Positions 1 through 6,633 of a stretch of 19,967 nt of DNA are shown here, piece by piece. Both the position numbers and the translations under genes were made by a program. Source of the stretch: B73-G16 sp964448445 (GTDB taxonomy: Bacteria > Desulfobacterota > B13-G15); NCBI GenBank assembly GCA_964448445.1, contig CAYVAU010000023.1, forward strand, positions 1 to 19,967, written 5' to 3'. The notes beneath the pieces were generated by a model. That model did no database searches. It was not told the origin of the DNA and saw only the letters and a list, made by a program, of their open reading frames with translations. Positions within the stretch are counted from its first letter, which is position 1. Each line of letters starts with the position of its first letter.

Positions 1-55
1 TACCTAGTTTTGAGCCACTTGGACGAGGCATGGGGAGGGCAAAGGCTCCGGGGGT

Positions 56-410
56 TTGCGGAAATTGAGATGGGGAGCTACCATGCTGACCAGACACGCT
101 AAACGAGACACTATGGTCTTTTGGGATACGACCTCTTGCTACTTTGAAGGTCGAGGGGCAGAAGGTCTCTGTGAGTATGGTCACTCCAGGGACAGGAGAC
201 CTAACAGGGTCCAGGTGGTGATAGGGCCGCTCATGTTCTCCTGCTTCCCTCAGGGAGGTGATGGCAGACCTTGAAGCCTTGAGGGCCGTGGAGATCCGGG
301 TGGGTGGTTCAAGGTATGTCCTGAGGACTGAGCTTCAGGGCCACGCCTATGATGCCTTCAGGGCCGTTGGGATGAAGCCGCCGGGGAAGGTGCTTGAGGT
401 CCAAGATGGG
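56..410 (+). pseudogene. IS1634/IS4-like transposase remnant with internal deletion
   Basis: Two transposase pieces lie head to tail in different frames. The first (about 110-240) reads VFWDTTSCYFEG followed by YGHSRDRRPNRVQVVIG. This is the conserved block around the first catalytic Asp of IS1634-type (IS4 superfamily) DDE transposases. The second (about 262-404) reads ALRAVEIRVGG, then LRTELQGHAYDAFRAVGMKPP, which matches the extreme C-terminus of the same family. The few hundred residues normally between them are missing and the frame changes, so the gene is an internally deleted, non-functional copy. The 5' part continues to the window edge in a different frame (an in-frame stop occurs in frame 1 near position 98). 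No terminal inverted repeats were found. Family assignment is from remembered motif patterns. Confidence 0.72.
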
Positions 411-462
411 GATGTAGTGGAATGTGGGGATGGTGTGCCTCTAACAACTTCAAATCCTTATA

Positions 463-579
463 TTTTTTGTTGGAGAGGTATCAAAGGTTAAGTATTATAA
501 CGGAGAGAGACCACATCAATCCCTTTGGGTTACACCTGATGAGGTTCAATATGGAAGAAGAAATAAACTGGCTACGTGA
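463..579 (+). pseudogene. C-terminal fragment of an IS3/IS481-type integrase-core transposase
   Basis: A short reading frame ending at TGA 577-579 reads KYYNGERPHQSLWVTPDEVQ and then YGRRNKLAT. The block YNxxRPHQSL...TPxEV is the hallmark of the C-terminal end of IS3/IS481-family (rve) transposases. Nothing of the catalytic core survives upstream, because the reading frame runs directly out of the preceding IS1634-like debris. It is therefore a truncated remnant. Positions 580-685, between it and the cas6 stop codon, hold no gene that I can recognise. Confidence 0.72.
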
Positions 580-685
580 ACAAAATTTACCTCCTCTCCT
601 GCCAAAAAACGGGGAACACTTCTGCTAAAGGCTTTCGTTGAAGCTCCGCTTTCCCTATAAGTTTGATCCTACATCACCGCTTTTA

Positions 686-1441
686 TCAAGTCTTTACCAC
701 TTCCACCATCCCGAACCCCTGGCTGTTCTTTGAGCCAAGACCGGCATCATAAGCCAGGCTGAAGTAGGGCCCGGGGAGGTGGAGCTCGTAGATTCCAGTC
801 CACCCTTTGACCACCGTGTTTTTGAACAGCGCTATTACCTCGTTGTGCTTGCTCACCCTCAAGGGCTTGATATAAGCCCCCTCCATGGCCGGGGGCTCTT
901 CGCCCTTGTAGAGCGCGGTCCACTTGCGCTTGAGGTTTTCGAGGATCTTCTCCTGAAAATCCCGTTCCCAAGGGTTGTAGTAGTAGGTTTTCTTTTTACC
1001 ACTTGCATCCCTTAGGGTGCTGTAGACAACGATAGGGGAAAGCGCCCGCACGATCACCGGACCCGAGACCTCAACTGGCATCTCCACTTCCACAGCGGTA
1101 AACAAACAAGAAGTACCACTTAACTTGACTTCCTGCCGTCGGACGAGATAAGAGGCCAGTAATTCCAAAAGCCTCACATCCGCTGAACCGACCTTCAAAC
1201 GAATAGGTCCCTTGAAGGTAATGGTCTTCCTTTCAAGGTCATACTCACGATCGCGACAAAGAAGCCGCGAGAAAGTAAAGAGCTTAAAACGTCTCTTACC
1301 GTAGTCATAACCCCTGTTGTGAAGCCACTCGGCCAGAGCCTTATCAAGGCTCCTATAAATCATGGCCTGTACCAAGTGATTGTAATGAATGGGCAACCGG
1401 AGAGAACCACCCACCGGGAAGAACTCAAGGACAACCCTCAT
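686..1441 (-). CDS. cas6: Cas6-family CRISPR pre-crRNA endoribonuclease, solitary
   Basis: This 251-residue protein has the layout of Cas6, the RNase that cuts CRISPR precursor RNA within the repeat. The N-terminal ferredoxin-like half has a typical segment (about residues 16-60: LPIHYNHLVQAMIYRSL, then LHNRGY, then FKLFTFSRL). His41 is in the position of the catalytic His of archaeal Cas6 enzymes. The C-terminus carries the glycine-rich RNA-binding loop, DAGLGSKNSQGFG, at about residues 233-246. Length is normal for the family (220-270 aa) and the frame is intact. It starts with ATG, 13 nt after a possible promoter -10. The oddity is context: no other cas gene and no repeat array lies within the window, and both flanks are transposon and pseudogene debris. 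It may process arrays located elsewhere or be a leftover of a lost type I/III locus. Confidence 0.9.
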   Translation of the reverse strand: MRVVLEFFPVGGSLRLPIHYNHLVQAMIYRSLDKALAEWLHNRGYDYGKRRFKLFTFSRLLCRDREYDLERKTITFKGPIRLKVGSADVRLLELLASYLVRRQEVKLSGTSCLFTAVEVEMPVEVSGPVIVRALSPIVVYSTLRDASGKKKTYYYNPWERDFQEKILENLKRKWTALYKGEEPPAMEGAYIKPLRVSKHNEVIALFKNTVVKGWTGIYELHLPGPYFSLAYDAGLGSKNSQGFGMVEVVKT

Positions 1442-1452
1442 AGCTCACGAAC

Positions 1453-1458
1453 ATTATA
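1453..1458 (-). promoter_or_regulatory. candidate -10 box for cas6
   Basis: On the minus strand a perfect TATAAT lies about 12 nt upstream of the cas6 ATG. No convincing -35 hexamer is found at 16-18 nt spacing; TTGTCA occurs but is 23 nt away. If used, the leader would be only a few nucleotides long. A chance match in an AT-rich gap is possible. Confidence 0.3.
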
Positions 1459-1461
1459 TAC

Positions 1462-1730
1462 CTACCTCATAAAAACCTTTTTGACAACCCCTGGTTTGAA
1501 AAAGCAAACGCTTGAAGGATCCTCCGATAAAGGAGGAAAGGACCCACTGTCCAGAGCATGACGAAGGCTACGGCCTTCCATAGATAGCGATAAATCCCCA
1601 GGAAATCGGCATCGAAGTAATCCTTGGTGACCAAAAGACAGAGATGCATGGGGGTCAACATCATTCACATGTAGCCGAAACCATAGGCCAAAAGGCCATA
1701 GGGGGTAACCTCCCCAAGGGGAATGCGTGT
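1462..1730 (-). pseudogene. C-terminal fragment of a DUF401-type permease with an in-frame stop
   Basis: Reading on the minus strand from about 1730, the frame gives PYGLLAYGFGYM, a TGA stop (1665-1667), then MMLTPMHLCLLVTKDYFDAD and FLGIYRYLWKAVAFVMLW. The pattern ...G(M/L)xLSPxHLCLVLTxxYFxA...YRYL is typical of the C-terminal end of DUF401 integral membrane proteins, a permease-like family of unknown substrate. The TGA sits where a Gly codon would be expected, so a single substitution probably created it. The rest of the permease (some 350 residues) is missing, and it is joined directly to integrase-core debris upstream. Recognition is from memory of the family pattern and is moderately sure. 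Confidence 0.55.
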
Positions 1731-1734
1731 TCAT

Positions 1735-1985
1735 CCTGGGGGACTTCGGATACGTCCAGTAATGCCTGACCCTTCTCCTTCAGCAATTCGTCAAACTCCC
1801 AACCATTGTCAGAAAGCAAAACCCTCGTTCCAGGATTTCCCTCCACCAGGGCCTTCAAGCCCTTCGCCGTGCATTTCGCCTTTTTGCCCGGTATGGTCCT
1901 TGTGGAGGCCACCCGGCTCAAAGGATCCACCATGGTCAATATGTACCCTGGCTATGATCTGGCCAATGGTGGAGACACTGAGGCA
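1735..1985 (-). pseudogene. DDE/integrase-core transposase remnant, probably IS30-like
   Basis: The minus-strand frame reads GYILTMVDPLSR, then SDNGWEFDELLKEKG about 35 residues later. This resembles the second catalytic Asp region of rve-type transposases (LTxVDRxSR ... SDNGxEF). Upstream, a different frame gives IGQIIARV, recalling the IGHWExDxIxG block of IS30 elements, and a stop separates the two. The C-terminal catalytic Glu region is absent because the frame runs into the DUF401-like fragment. It is a decayed fragment. IS30 is the best guess, but other rve families cannot be excluded. Confidence 0.5.
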
Positions 1986-2031
1986 TCTGAATCCGACTTG
2001 AGATAGCCAAAAATGGCGAGGACAAAATAAA

Positions 2032-2382
2032 TGGTGGAGGCGGCGGGAATCGAACCCGCGTCCGAGGGTAGTTCGAAAGGGAGCCCTACATGCTTAGCCT
2101 GTGTTTTCCCTTCACCCCCAGCGTTCCCACAGGCAGGAACCGCTGGAAGCTAGCTCATTCAATGTCACCCCCGCCTATGAGCCTCAGCAGGGGTCAAGCC
2201 CGTATAACCGGCGCCCCAACAGGACCTACGGGCGAGTCCTGCGGGACGTGGCTGCTTTCATTAAGCAGCCAGGGCGTACTCACAAGAGTCGGCACTTGTG
2301 TTTGCCCCACTGTTTAACGAGGAGTGGGACCTCGGCATGCTCTCCTCTTCCTCCCTACCCCCGTCGAAACCCTTTCGCCCCC
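2032..2382 (-). ncRNA. ssrA: tmRNA (ssrA), trans-translation RNA
   Basis: tmRNA rescues stalled ribosomes by acting first as tRNA-Ala and then as a short mRNA. The minus strand begins GGGGGCGAAAGGGTTTCGAC (the conserved tmRNA 5' end) and finishes with a T-arm GGGTTCGATTCCC followed by GCCGCCTCCACCA, so CCA is encoded. The 7-bp acceptor stem GGGGGCG/CGCCTCC pairs fully with one G-U. Its length of about 351 nt is normal for a one-piece tmRNA. A tag reading frame lies at 2261-2305. The RNA begins 3 nt after the smpB stop codon, so the tag RNA and its protein partner are adjacent, and a strong sigma70-like promoter lies just upstream. Confidence 0.97.
2261..2305 (-). other. tmRNA tag reading frame (ANTSADSCEYALAA)
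   Basis: Within ssrA, the resume codon GCA (2303-2305) opens a frame that encodes A-N-T-S-A-D-S-C-E-Y-A-L-A-A and ends in TAA (2261-2263). With the tRNA-borne Ala the added tag would be 15 residues. The YALAA C-terminus is the standard ClpXP degron, and the AN start is standard too. The middle (TSADSC), including a cysteine, is unusual. Confidence 0.9.
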
Positions 2383-2385
2383 TCC

Positions 2386-2850
2386 TCACGACTTTATTCC
2401 TTTATAACCCCTCTCAAACTCCTTTTCAAGGGCCTTGCGCTTCAATTCCTCGCGACGGTCATAAAGCTTTTTACCCTTGGCCAGGGCCAGCTCCACCTTG
2501 GCCTTTCCCCGGGTGAAATAAATGCTTAGGGGGATGAGGGTGTAGCCCCTCTGCTGGACCTTGCCTATCAGCTTCTTTATCTCCCTTTTGTGCAAGAGTA
2601 GCTTTCTGGGCCTTAAGGGATCGTGGTTGAAGTAGTTGCCGTGGGCATAGGGGCTTATGTGGACGTTGAGGAGGAAGACCTCGCCGTTTTCGATCTGGGC
2701 ATAGCCATCCTTGAGGCTCACCCTCCCCTCCCTTAGGGCCTTCACTTCCGAGCCTTTGAGGGCGATGCCCGCCTCATAGGTCTCCTCAATCCAGTAATCC
2801 CTATGGGCCCTTCTGTTCTGGGCCACCACCTTTTTCGCCTCCCCCTTCAT
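2386..2850 (-). CDS. smpB: SsrA-binding protein SmpB
   Basis: SmpB binds the tRNA-like part of tmRNA and delivers it to stalled ribosomes. Family features are the N-terminal block VVAQNRRAHRDY followed by YEAGIALKGSEVKALREG, the central NVHISPYAHGNYFNHDPLRP RNA-binding stretch (split here for length), RKLLLHKREI, and the basic tail GKKLYDRREELK. I place the start at ATG 2850, which gives 154 aa starting MKGEAKKVVAQN, the usual family length and N-terminus. A TTG at 2886 would add 12 residues and overlap the upstream gene by 4 nt (TTGA), so it cannot be excluded. The stop codon is 3 nt from the mature tmRNA 5' end. Confidence 0.95.
   Translation of the reverse strand: MKGEAKKVVAQNRRAHRDYWIEETYEAGIALKGSEVKALREGRVSLKDGYAQIENGEVFLLNVHISPYAHGNYFNHDPLRPRKLLLHKREIKKLIGKVQQRGYTLIPLSIYFTRGKAKVELALAKGKKLYDRREELKRKALEKEFERGYKGIKS
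2401..2429 (-). promoter_or_regulatory. sigma70-type promoter for ssrA inside the smpB 3' end
   Basis: On the minus strand TTGAAA (2429-2424), a 17-nt spacer and TATAAA (2406-2401) form a promoter with 5/6 matches at each box and ideal spacing. Transcription would start near 2394, about 12 nt before the mature tmRNA 5' end at 2382. That fits removal of a short leader by RNase P. It overlaps the last codons of smpB. Confidence 0.6.
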
Positions 2851-2882
2851 CAGGGCAACTCTAACACCCGGGGCTCGGCCTT

Positions 2883-4223
2883 TCAACTGGACTTAATCAG
2901 GGGCTTGGTCTCGATCTGCGAGAAGGAAAACTCACCGGTGCTGAGGAGCTCGGTGCACACCTCCACCACATCGGGATCGTAAAGGATCCCCTTGTTTTTT
3001 GTAAGCTCCCCAAGCACCTCCCCCAAGGGATAGGCAGGCCTGTAGGGGCGATGGTTGAGCATCGCCTCGGTGACATCGGCCACCCCTATAATCCTCGCCT
3101 CAAGCAGTATCTCCTCTCCCCTCAACCCCCTCGGATAACCCGACCCATCGAGCCTCTCATGATGCTGATAGACGATCTCTGCTACAGGCCAAGGGAAATC
3201 TATTTCGGACAGGATCCTGTAACCGATGGCCGGATGGGCCTTGATCAGTTCGAACTCGTGTTTGTTCAACCGCCCCGGTTTTGAGAGGATCTCCGCGGGA
3301 ACGGCGAGCTTGCCGATGTCGTGGAGAAGGGCCGCAATCCTAAGGCCCTCCCTCTGCTCCTGCCTGAGGCCCATCCTTTCGGCGATGGCCAGCGAAAGCC
3401 CCGCGACCCTCTGTTGGTGGCCGGCCGTGTAAGGATCCCTGTATTCGACAATGCGCGAAAGGGTCAGGACCACCTGGTTGAGGGTCCCCTGCAGCCTCCT
3501 CCGCAAAAGCTCCGTCTCGGTCAGATCGGTGACAATGACCGCAACCGCCGGCCTCCCGAACCAGCTTACCCTCGTCCCCGAAAGGCGCAGCCACTTCTCA
3601 CATCCGTCCGCCTTTACGAACCGCACCACAATGGGCGGGGCCTCATCTCCCCGCAGGATCCGTTTGTAGGCCTCGGATGCCTTCTGCCTCTCCTCAAGGG
3701 GCAACAGATCGCAGAATCCCCCTTTGATCTGGGAATAGCCGATCCCCAACAGGGCCTCCAGGGCGGGATTCATATACACGATCTTGTTATCGGCGACAAC
3801 CGCAAGTCCTTCGCTGAGGTTCGATACAATCGAATGGAACCTCTGTTCGAGTTCCAGCACCTCCCTTATGTCCCTTGCCACCGCGACTATGAAGTGCTGA
3901 TCATCTGCGCCAAACATCGAGGCATTCAGGAAAACGGGAACCTTTTCGCCCGATTTCTTAACTAAGTCTACCCTTGCATTCCGGACCTCTCCAATCAATA
4001 GGAGCATCTTCAAAACTCCCTCTTCCAAAAAGATCCTGTGTCCGGTAATGTCCTCAAAGGACTTCCCCTTAAGCTCCTCTTCCTGATAACCCAAAAGGTC
4101 AAGCCCTGCTCGATTGACCGCTACGATCCTCCCCCTCTGGTCCATGACCAGGATGGGATCCAGAATGCTGTCAAGGAGTTTGGAGAGGAAGGCGTAGGAG
4201 GGCTCTTTTGAGCTGATGTTCAT
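2883..4223 (-). CDS. PAS-PAS-HD-GYP cyclic-di-GMP phosphodiesterase
   Basis: This 446-aa cytoplasmic sensor-effector probably hydrolyses c-di-GMP in response to a signal read by its PAS domains. Two PAS domains cover about residues 10-120 (LDPILVMDQRGRIVAVNRAG) and 125-240 (LAVVADNKIVYMNPALEALL). A short helix links them to an HD-GYP domain at about 250-430. The metal and catalytic signature is intact: H301-D302 in LLHDIGKL, H330 in the KAHP motif, H354-H355 before ERLDGSGYPRG (GYP at 362-364), and VADVTEAM with the following HRPYRPA. No membrane segment is seen. Its ATG overlaps the stop of the upstream GGDEF gene by 4 nt (ATGA), implying coupled translation of opposing enzymes. The ligand of the PAS domains is unknown. 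Confidence 0.92.
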   Translation of the reverse strand: MNISSKEPSYAFLSKLLDSILDPILVMDQRGRIVAVNRAGLDLLGYQEEELKGKSFEDITGHRIFLEEGVLKMLLLIGEVRNARVDLVKKSGEKVPVFLNASMFGADDQHFIVAVARDIREVLELEQRFHSIVSNLSEGLAVVADNKIVYMNPALEALLGIGYSQIKGGFCDLLPLEERQKASEAYKRILRGDEAPPIVVRFVKADGCEKWLRLSGTRVSWFGRPAVAVIVTDLTETELLRRRLQGTLNQVVLTLSRIVEYRDPYTAGHQQRVAGLSLAIAERMGLRQEQREGLRIAALLHDIGKLAVPAEILSKPGRLNKHEFELIKAHPAIGYRILSEIDFPWPVAEIVYQHHERLDGSGYPRGLRGEEILLEARIIGVADVTEAMLNHRPYRPAYPLGEVLGELTKNKGILYDPDVVEVCTELLSTGEFSFSQIETKPLIKSS

Positions 4224-5083
4224 GATTCTCCCTTCTTTGACTGTTTTCTGCCGTACATGAGCCTGTCGGCCTTGGCGATGGCGGGGTCGATCTCCTCATG
4301 CTCCCTCGGATCCCACAGAGATGCACCGGCTGAGATCCTCACATCGATGCCGTGGGGGCCCTTCGTCCCCGAAAGGATATCCTCGATCCTTTGGGCGACT
4401 TCCTCGAGATTATCCTTTGTCTCGGTGAGGATGACCAAGAATTCGTCACCTCCATATCGAACGACAAGGTCCTCCCTCCTCACAGCATTGCTGAGCCTTT
4501 TTGCCACTTCCTTCAACAGCTCATCTCCGGCCTTGTGGCCGAATTTGTCGTTTATGACCTTGAGGTCATCCACATCGACCATGAGGACCCCTATCTTCCT
4601 ATTGTATCTTTTCGCCCGCGGGACCTCGCGAGAAAGGAACTCCTCGAGGGCATACCTGTTGTAAACCCCTGTGAGGGGGTCATGACAGGCAAGATAGCGG
4701 GCCCTCTCTTCGGCCTCCTTTAGCGCCTTTTCCCTCTCTCTATGCTCCTTTATGGTCGTGGTAAAACCACGGGTAATGGCGACGATGCCGGAGGCAAAGA
4801 GCAAATGGGAAAAACAAAGATTAAAGGGGGGCTTAGAGAAGGAGGAGAGGAACTCCACGAGGAAGCCAAGGGACAATAAAGCCCATCCCCACGACAGCAC
4901 ACGGGGAACTTCGGGTCGGCTCACGACATGATAAAGCACAGTGGTAAGGAGAAACAGCAACCCCTTGAGGATAAAAACCCCGATTTCAGGACGTCTGGGA
5001 TGGAAGAGGCCGAAGGTTAAAGCGAAAAGGCCGATATAGGAGCCATAGAGGAACCAGCCGCTCTTTGCACAGAAGAGCTTCAT
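4220..5083 (-). CDS. membrane-anchored GGDEF diguanylate cyclase
   Basis: This 287-aa protein should make c-di-GMP from two GTP. About four hydrophobic segments occupy residues 10-105 (for example WFLYGSYIGLFALTFGLF and GLLFLLTTVLYHV), followed by a coiled linker (EHREREKALKEAEERARYL). A GGDEF domain starts at DPLTGVYNR. The active-site motif is YGGDEF. The RxxD inhibitory site is present five residues upstream (RREDLVVRYGGDEF), so product feedback is expected. The start is ATG 5083; a TTG just before it is possible, and no clear Shine-Dalgarno is seen. The stop overlaps the start of the HD-GYP gene, and the DUF218 gene ends 41 nt upstream on the same strand. Confidence 0.93.
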   Translation of the reverse strand: MKLFCAKSGWFLYGSYIGLFALTFGLFHPRRPEIGVFILKGLLFLLTTVLYHVVSRPEVPRVLSWGWALLSLGFLVEFLSSFSKPPFNLCFSHLLFASGIVAITRGFTTTIKEHREREKALKEAEERARYLACHDPLTGVYNRYALEEFLSREVPRAKRYNRKIGVLMVDVDDLKVINDKFGHKAGDELLKEVAKRLSNAVRREDLVVRYGGDEFLVILTETKDNLEEVAQRIEDILSGTKGPHGIDVRISAGASLWDPREHEEIDPAIAKADRLMYGRKQSKKGES

Positions 5084-5124
5084 CAAATAAAACTAAAGCA
5101 GGTCAGATGCCCCATCAAGAAAAT

Positions 5125-5877
5125 TCATCGAGGGCAAATATAGCGGCTGCAGCGAAAGCGATAAAAAACGAGGGCAAGGTATTCCCTTAAGGCCATCCCG
5201 ATTTGACAAAGGTTCTGGGGATCGGGAAGGAAACTCAGAGGATCATACCGCCATTCGCTGAAGAACCCCACCGGAAAGGGAACCGGGTTCTCGAAAAAGC
5301 AGCGGAAGGCCCCCATCGCCCTCCTCATGTGGAAGGCATTGGTGATAACGAGGGGCCTGTGACAGCTCATCCGTTTGCAGATCTCCCAGCAGTAAGCCGC
5401 ATTTTCGAAGGTGTCCCTGCTTTGGGTCTCTATTACGATCTGCGAATCCTCCACCCCCAATGCTAGGAGAAGCTCTCGAGCGGTTTCAGATTCTTTCGGT
5501 CCCCCAAAGACGCCTCCGCCAGAAAGGATGATCCTCTTGGGGATGAGCCGATAAAGCCTCAGAGCCCCAACGACCCTCTGGAGGCTGAGGGACTCAAGGA
5601 CCCCTTTTCCAAAGGGACTCCTTGAAGCCCTCGCTCCACCTCCGAGTACCACGTAGATATCGGTGGACAGCACCTCTTCCCTGGTCGGGATTTTATAGGC
5701 GTATTCCAGGGGATAAAGGATCAGGTCCTTCACCGGATCGACAGAAAGGAAATAAAAGAGGAGGGCCAAAAACAGAAAGGAGCGCCTCCTCTCCCTCAGC
5801 CACAACAGAAGCAACAGGGAAACGAAGAGCCCCGGAGGGTAGAGGAAAGAAGAAAGCAGTTTGCGCAAAAAGAACAC
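5125..5877 (-). CDS. DUF218 (YdcF/ElyC/SanA-like) envelope protein
   Basis: The protein has two N-terminal membrane helices (FLYPPGLFVSLLLLLWL and SFLFLALLFYFLSV), followed by a DUF218 domain. The domain shows IYVVLGGGARASR, RIILSGGGVFGGP, ESETARELLLALGV, TFENAAYC and LVITNAFHMRRA. This is the arrangement of ElyC-type proteins, which affect lipid-linked peptidoglycan precursor or envelope homeostasis; the exact reaction is unsettled. The frame is open up to 6078, but that would run antisense through the TPM gene and begin with a non-family sequence. I therefore place the start at GTG 5877 (MFFLRKLLSSFLYPPG), with a GGGGG stretch about 12 nt upstream. That gives 250 aa, normal for the family. 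It diverges from the TPM gene with only 36 nt between the starts. Confidence 0.85.
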   Translation of the reverse strand: MFFLRKLLSSFLYPPGLFVSLLLLLWLRERRRSFLFLALLFYFLSVDPVKDLILYPLEYAYKIPTREEVLSTDIYVVLGGGARASRSPFGKGVLESLSLQRVVGALRLYRLIPKRIILSGGGVFGGPKESETARELLLALGVEDSQIVIETQSRDTFENAAYCWEICKRMSCHRPLVITNAFHMRRAMGAFRCFFENPVPFPVGFFSEWRYDPLSFLPDPQNLCQIGMALREYLALVFYRFRCSRYICPR

Positions 5878-5913
5878 TACCCGGATCCCCCAAAAATTGT
5901 TAACATCAAAAAG

Positions 5914-6633
5914 ATGAGATTCCTTCCTCTGGTCTTCGTCCTCATCCTTTTTAACACAGGTTACTGTACCCTTGAATTCCCGAGTCCGAAAGGGGCGATA
6001 AACGATTTCGCTGGCGTAATTGATGAGGAGGAAGAAAGGGAGCTTGAGGCCTTTGTGCGGGATTTCTGGAACAGACACCGGGTGGCCATTGTGGTTGCAA
6101 CCTTCCCCGAGATCGGCTCCGAACCCATTGAGGATTTCGCCTCAAGGCTCTTTGAGACATGGGGGGTGGGTGAAAGGGGAGAGGACCGGGGAATTCTCAT
6201 TGTGCTCGCCCTGAAGGAGAGGAAGGTGAGGGTGGAGGTGGGATATGGCCTTGAGGGCGTGCTGCCTGATGGGAAGGTGGGCGAGATAATGGACCGCTAC
6301 ATGCTCCCCTATTTCAGGCAGGGAGATTTCGGAAGGGGGATGGCCATGGGAATTTTCGCCATGGCCACCGAGATCGCGAAGGCCGAAGGGGGATATCTTG
6401 AGCGTGGTCAGCCCGTGCGCCGCTCCCCTCTAAATCCCCTGGTGTTGCTTTTGCCGTTTCTGCTGATGGGATTTCTTCCGCTGGTGATCTTTGGCAGGAG
6501 GCGCCACTCGGTGATCTTCCTCCCCTGGTTCATCGGCCCCATGGGAGGCGGTGGTTTTGGAGGATTTGGGGGAGGTTTTGGAGGATTTGGGGGAGGACTC
6601 TCCGGCGGCGGAGGGGCAACGAGGGGGTTTTAG
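5914..6633 (+). CDS. TPM-domain membrane protein (YgcG family)
   Basis: This 239-aa exported, membrane-anchored protein has four parts. A signal peptide is at residues 1-19. The TPM domain follows at about 28-160 (NDFAGVIDEEEERELEAFV, RGILIVLALKERKVRVEVGY, LPDGKVGEIMDRYMLPYFRQ, DFGRGMAMGIFAM). One membrane helix spans about 174-194, and the tail is glycine-rich (GGGGFGG repeats ending SGGGGATRGF). TPM domains occur in thylakoid TLP18.3/Psb32 and in many bacterial YgcG proteins, often near LemA; their biochemical role is uncertain. The TAG stop shares its last base with the GTG start of the next gene. The order TPM, nucleotidyltransferase-like, LemA suggests one operon acting at the membrane. 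The family call is firm, the function open. Confidence 0.9.
   Translation: MRFLPLVFVLILFNTGYCTLEFPSPKGAINDFAGVIDEEEERELEAFVRDFWNRHRVAIVVATFPEIGSEPIEDFASRLFETWGVGERGEDRGILIVLALKERKVRVEVGYGLEGVLPDGKVGEIMDRYMLPYFRQGDFGRGMAMGIFAMATEIAKAEGGYLERGQPVRRSPLNPLVLLLPFLLMGFLPLVIFGRRRHSVIFLPWFIGPMGGGGFGGFGGGFGGFGGGLSGGGGATRGF
6553..6594 (+). repeat. two perfect 21-nt tandem copies encoding the Gly-Phe tail
   Basis: A 21-nt unit starting GGTTTTGGAGGATTTGG occurs twice in perfect tandem (6553-6573 and 6574-6594) and encodes GFGGFGG-type sequence at the end of the TPM protein. It is G-rich on the plus strand with many GG/GGGGG runs. It can slip in length without breaking the frame because 21 is a multiple of 3. 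Confidence 0.85.

Noticed and set aside
632..661. Stretch CTTTCGTTGAAGCTCC...CCCTATAAG near the cas6 3' end resembling a CRISPR repeat
   Set aside because: It occurs once only, with no second copy or regular spacing in the window, so an array cannot be claimed.
2007..2031. Possible terminator hairpin after tmRNA (GCCA-TTTT-TGGC)
   Set aside because: The stem is only 4 bp and lacks a proper U-run; not supportable.
2090..2529. Plus-strand open frames across the tmRNA and smpB end
   Set aside because: They are antisense to a structured RNA and a conserved gene, and their composition follows the opposite strand.
3321..3965. 214-aa plus-strand open frame opposite the HD-GYP gene
   Set aside because: It is antisense to well-conserved PAS and HD-GYP motifs and has no recognisable features of its own.
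5878..6078. N-terminal extension of the DUF218 protein
   Set aside because: It would overlap the TPM gene antisense and gives a non-family, charged sequence. GTG 5877 gives the expected length.
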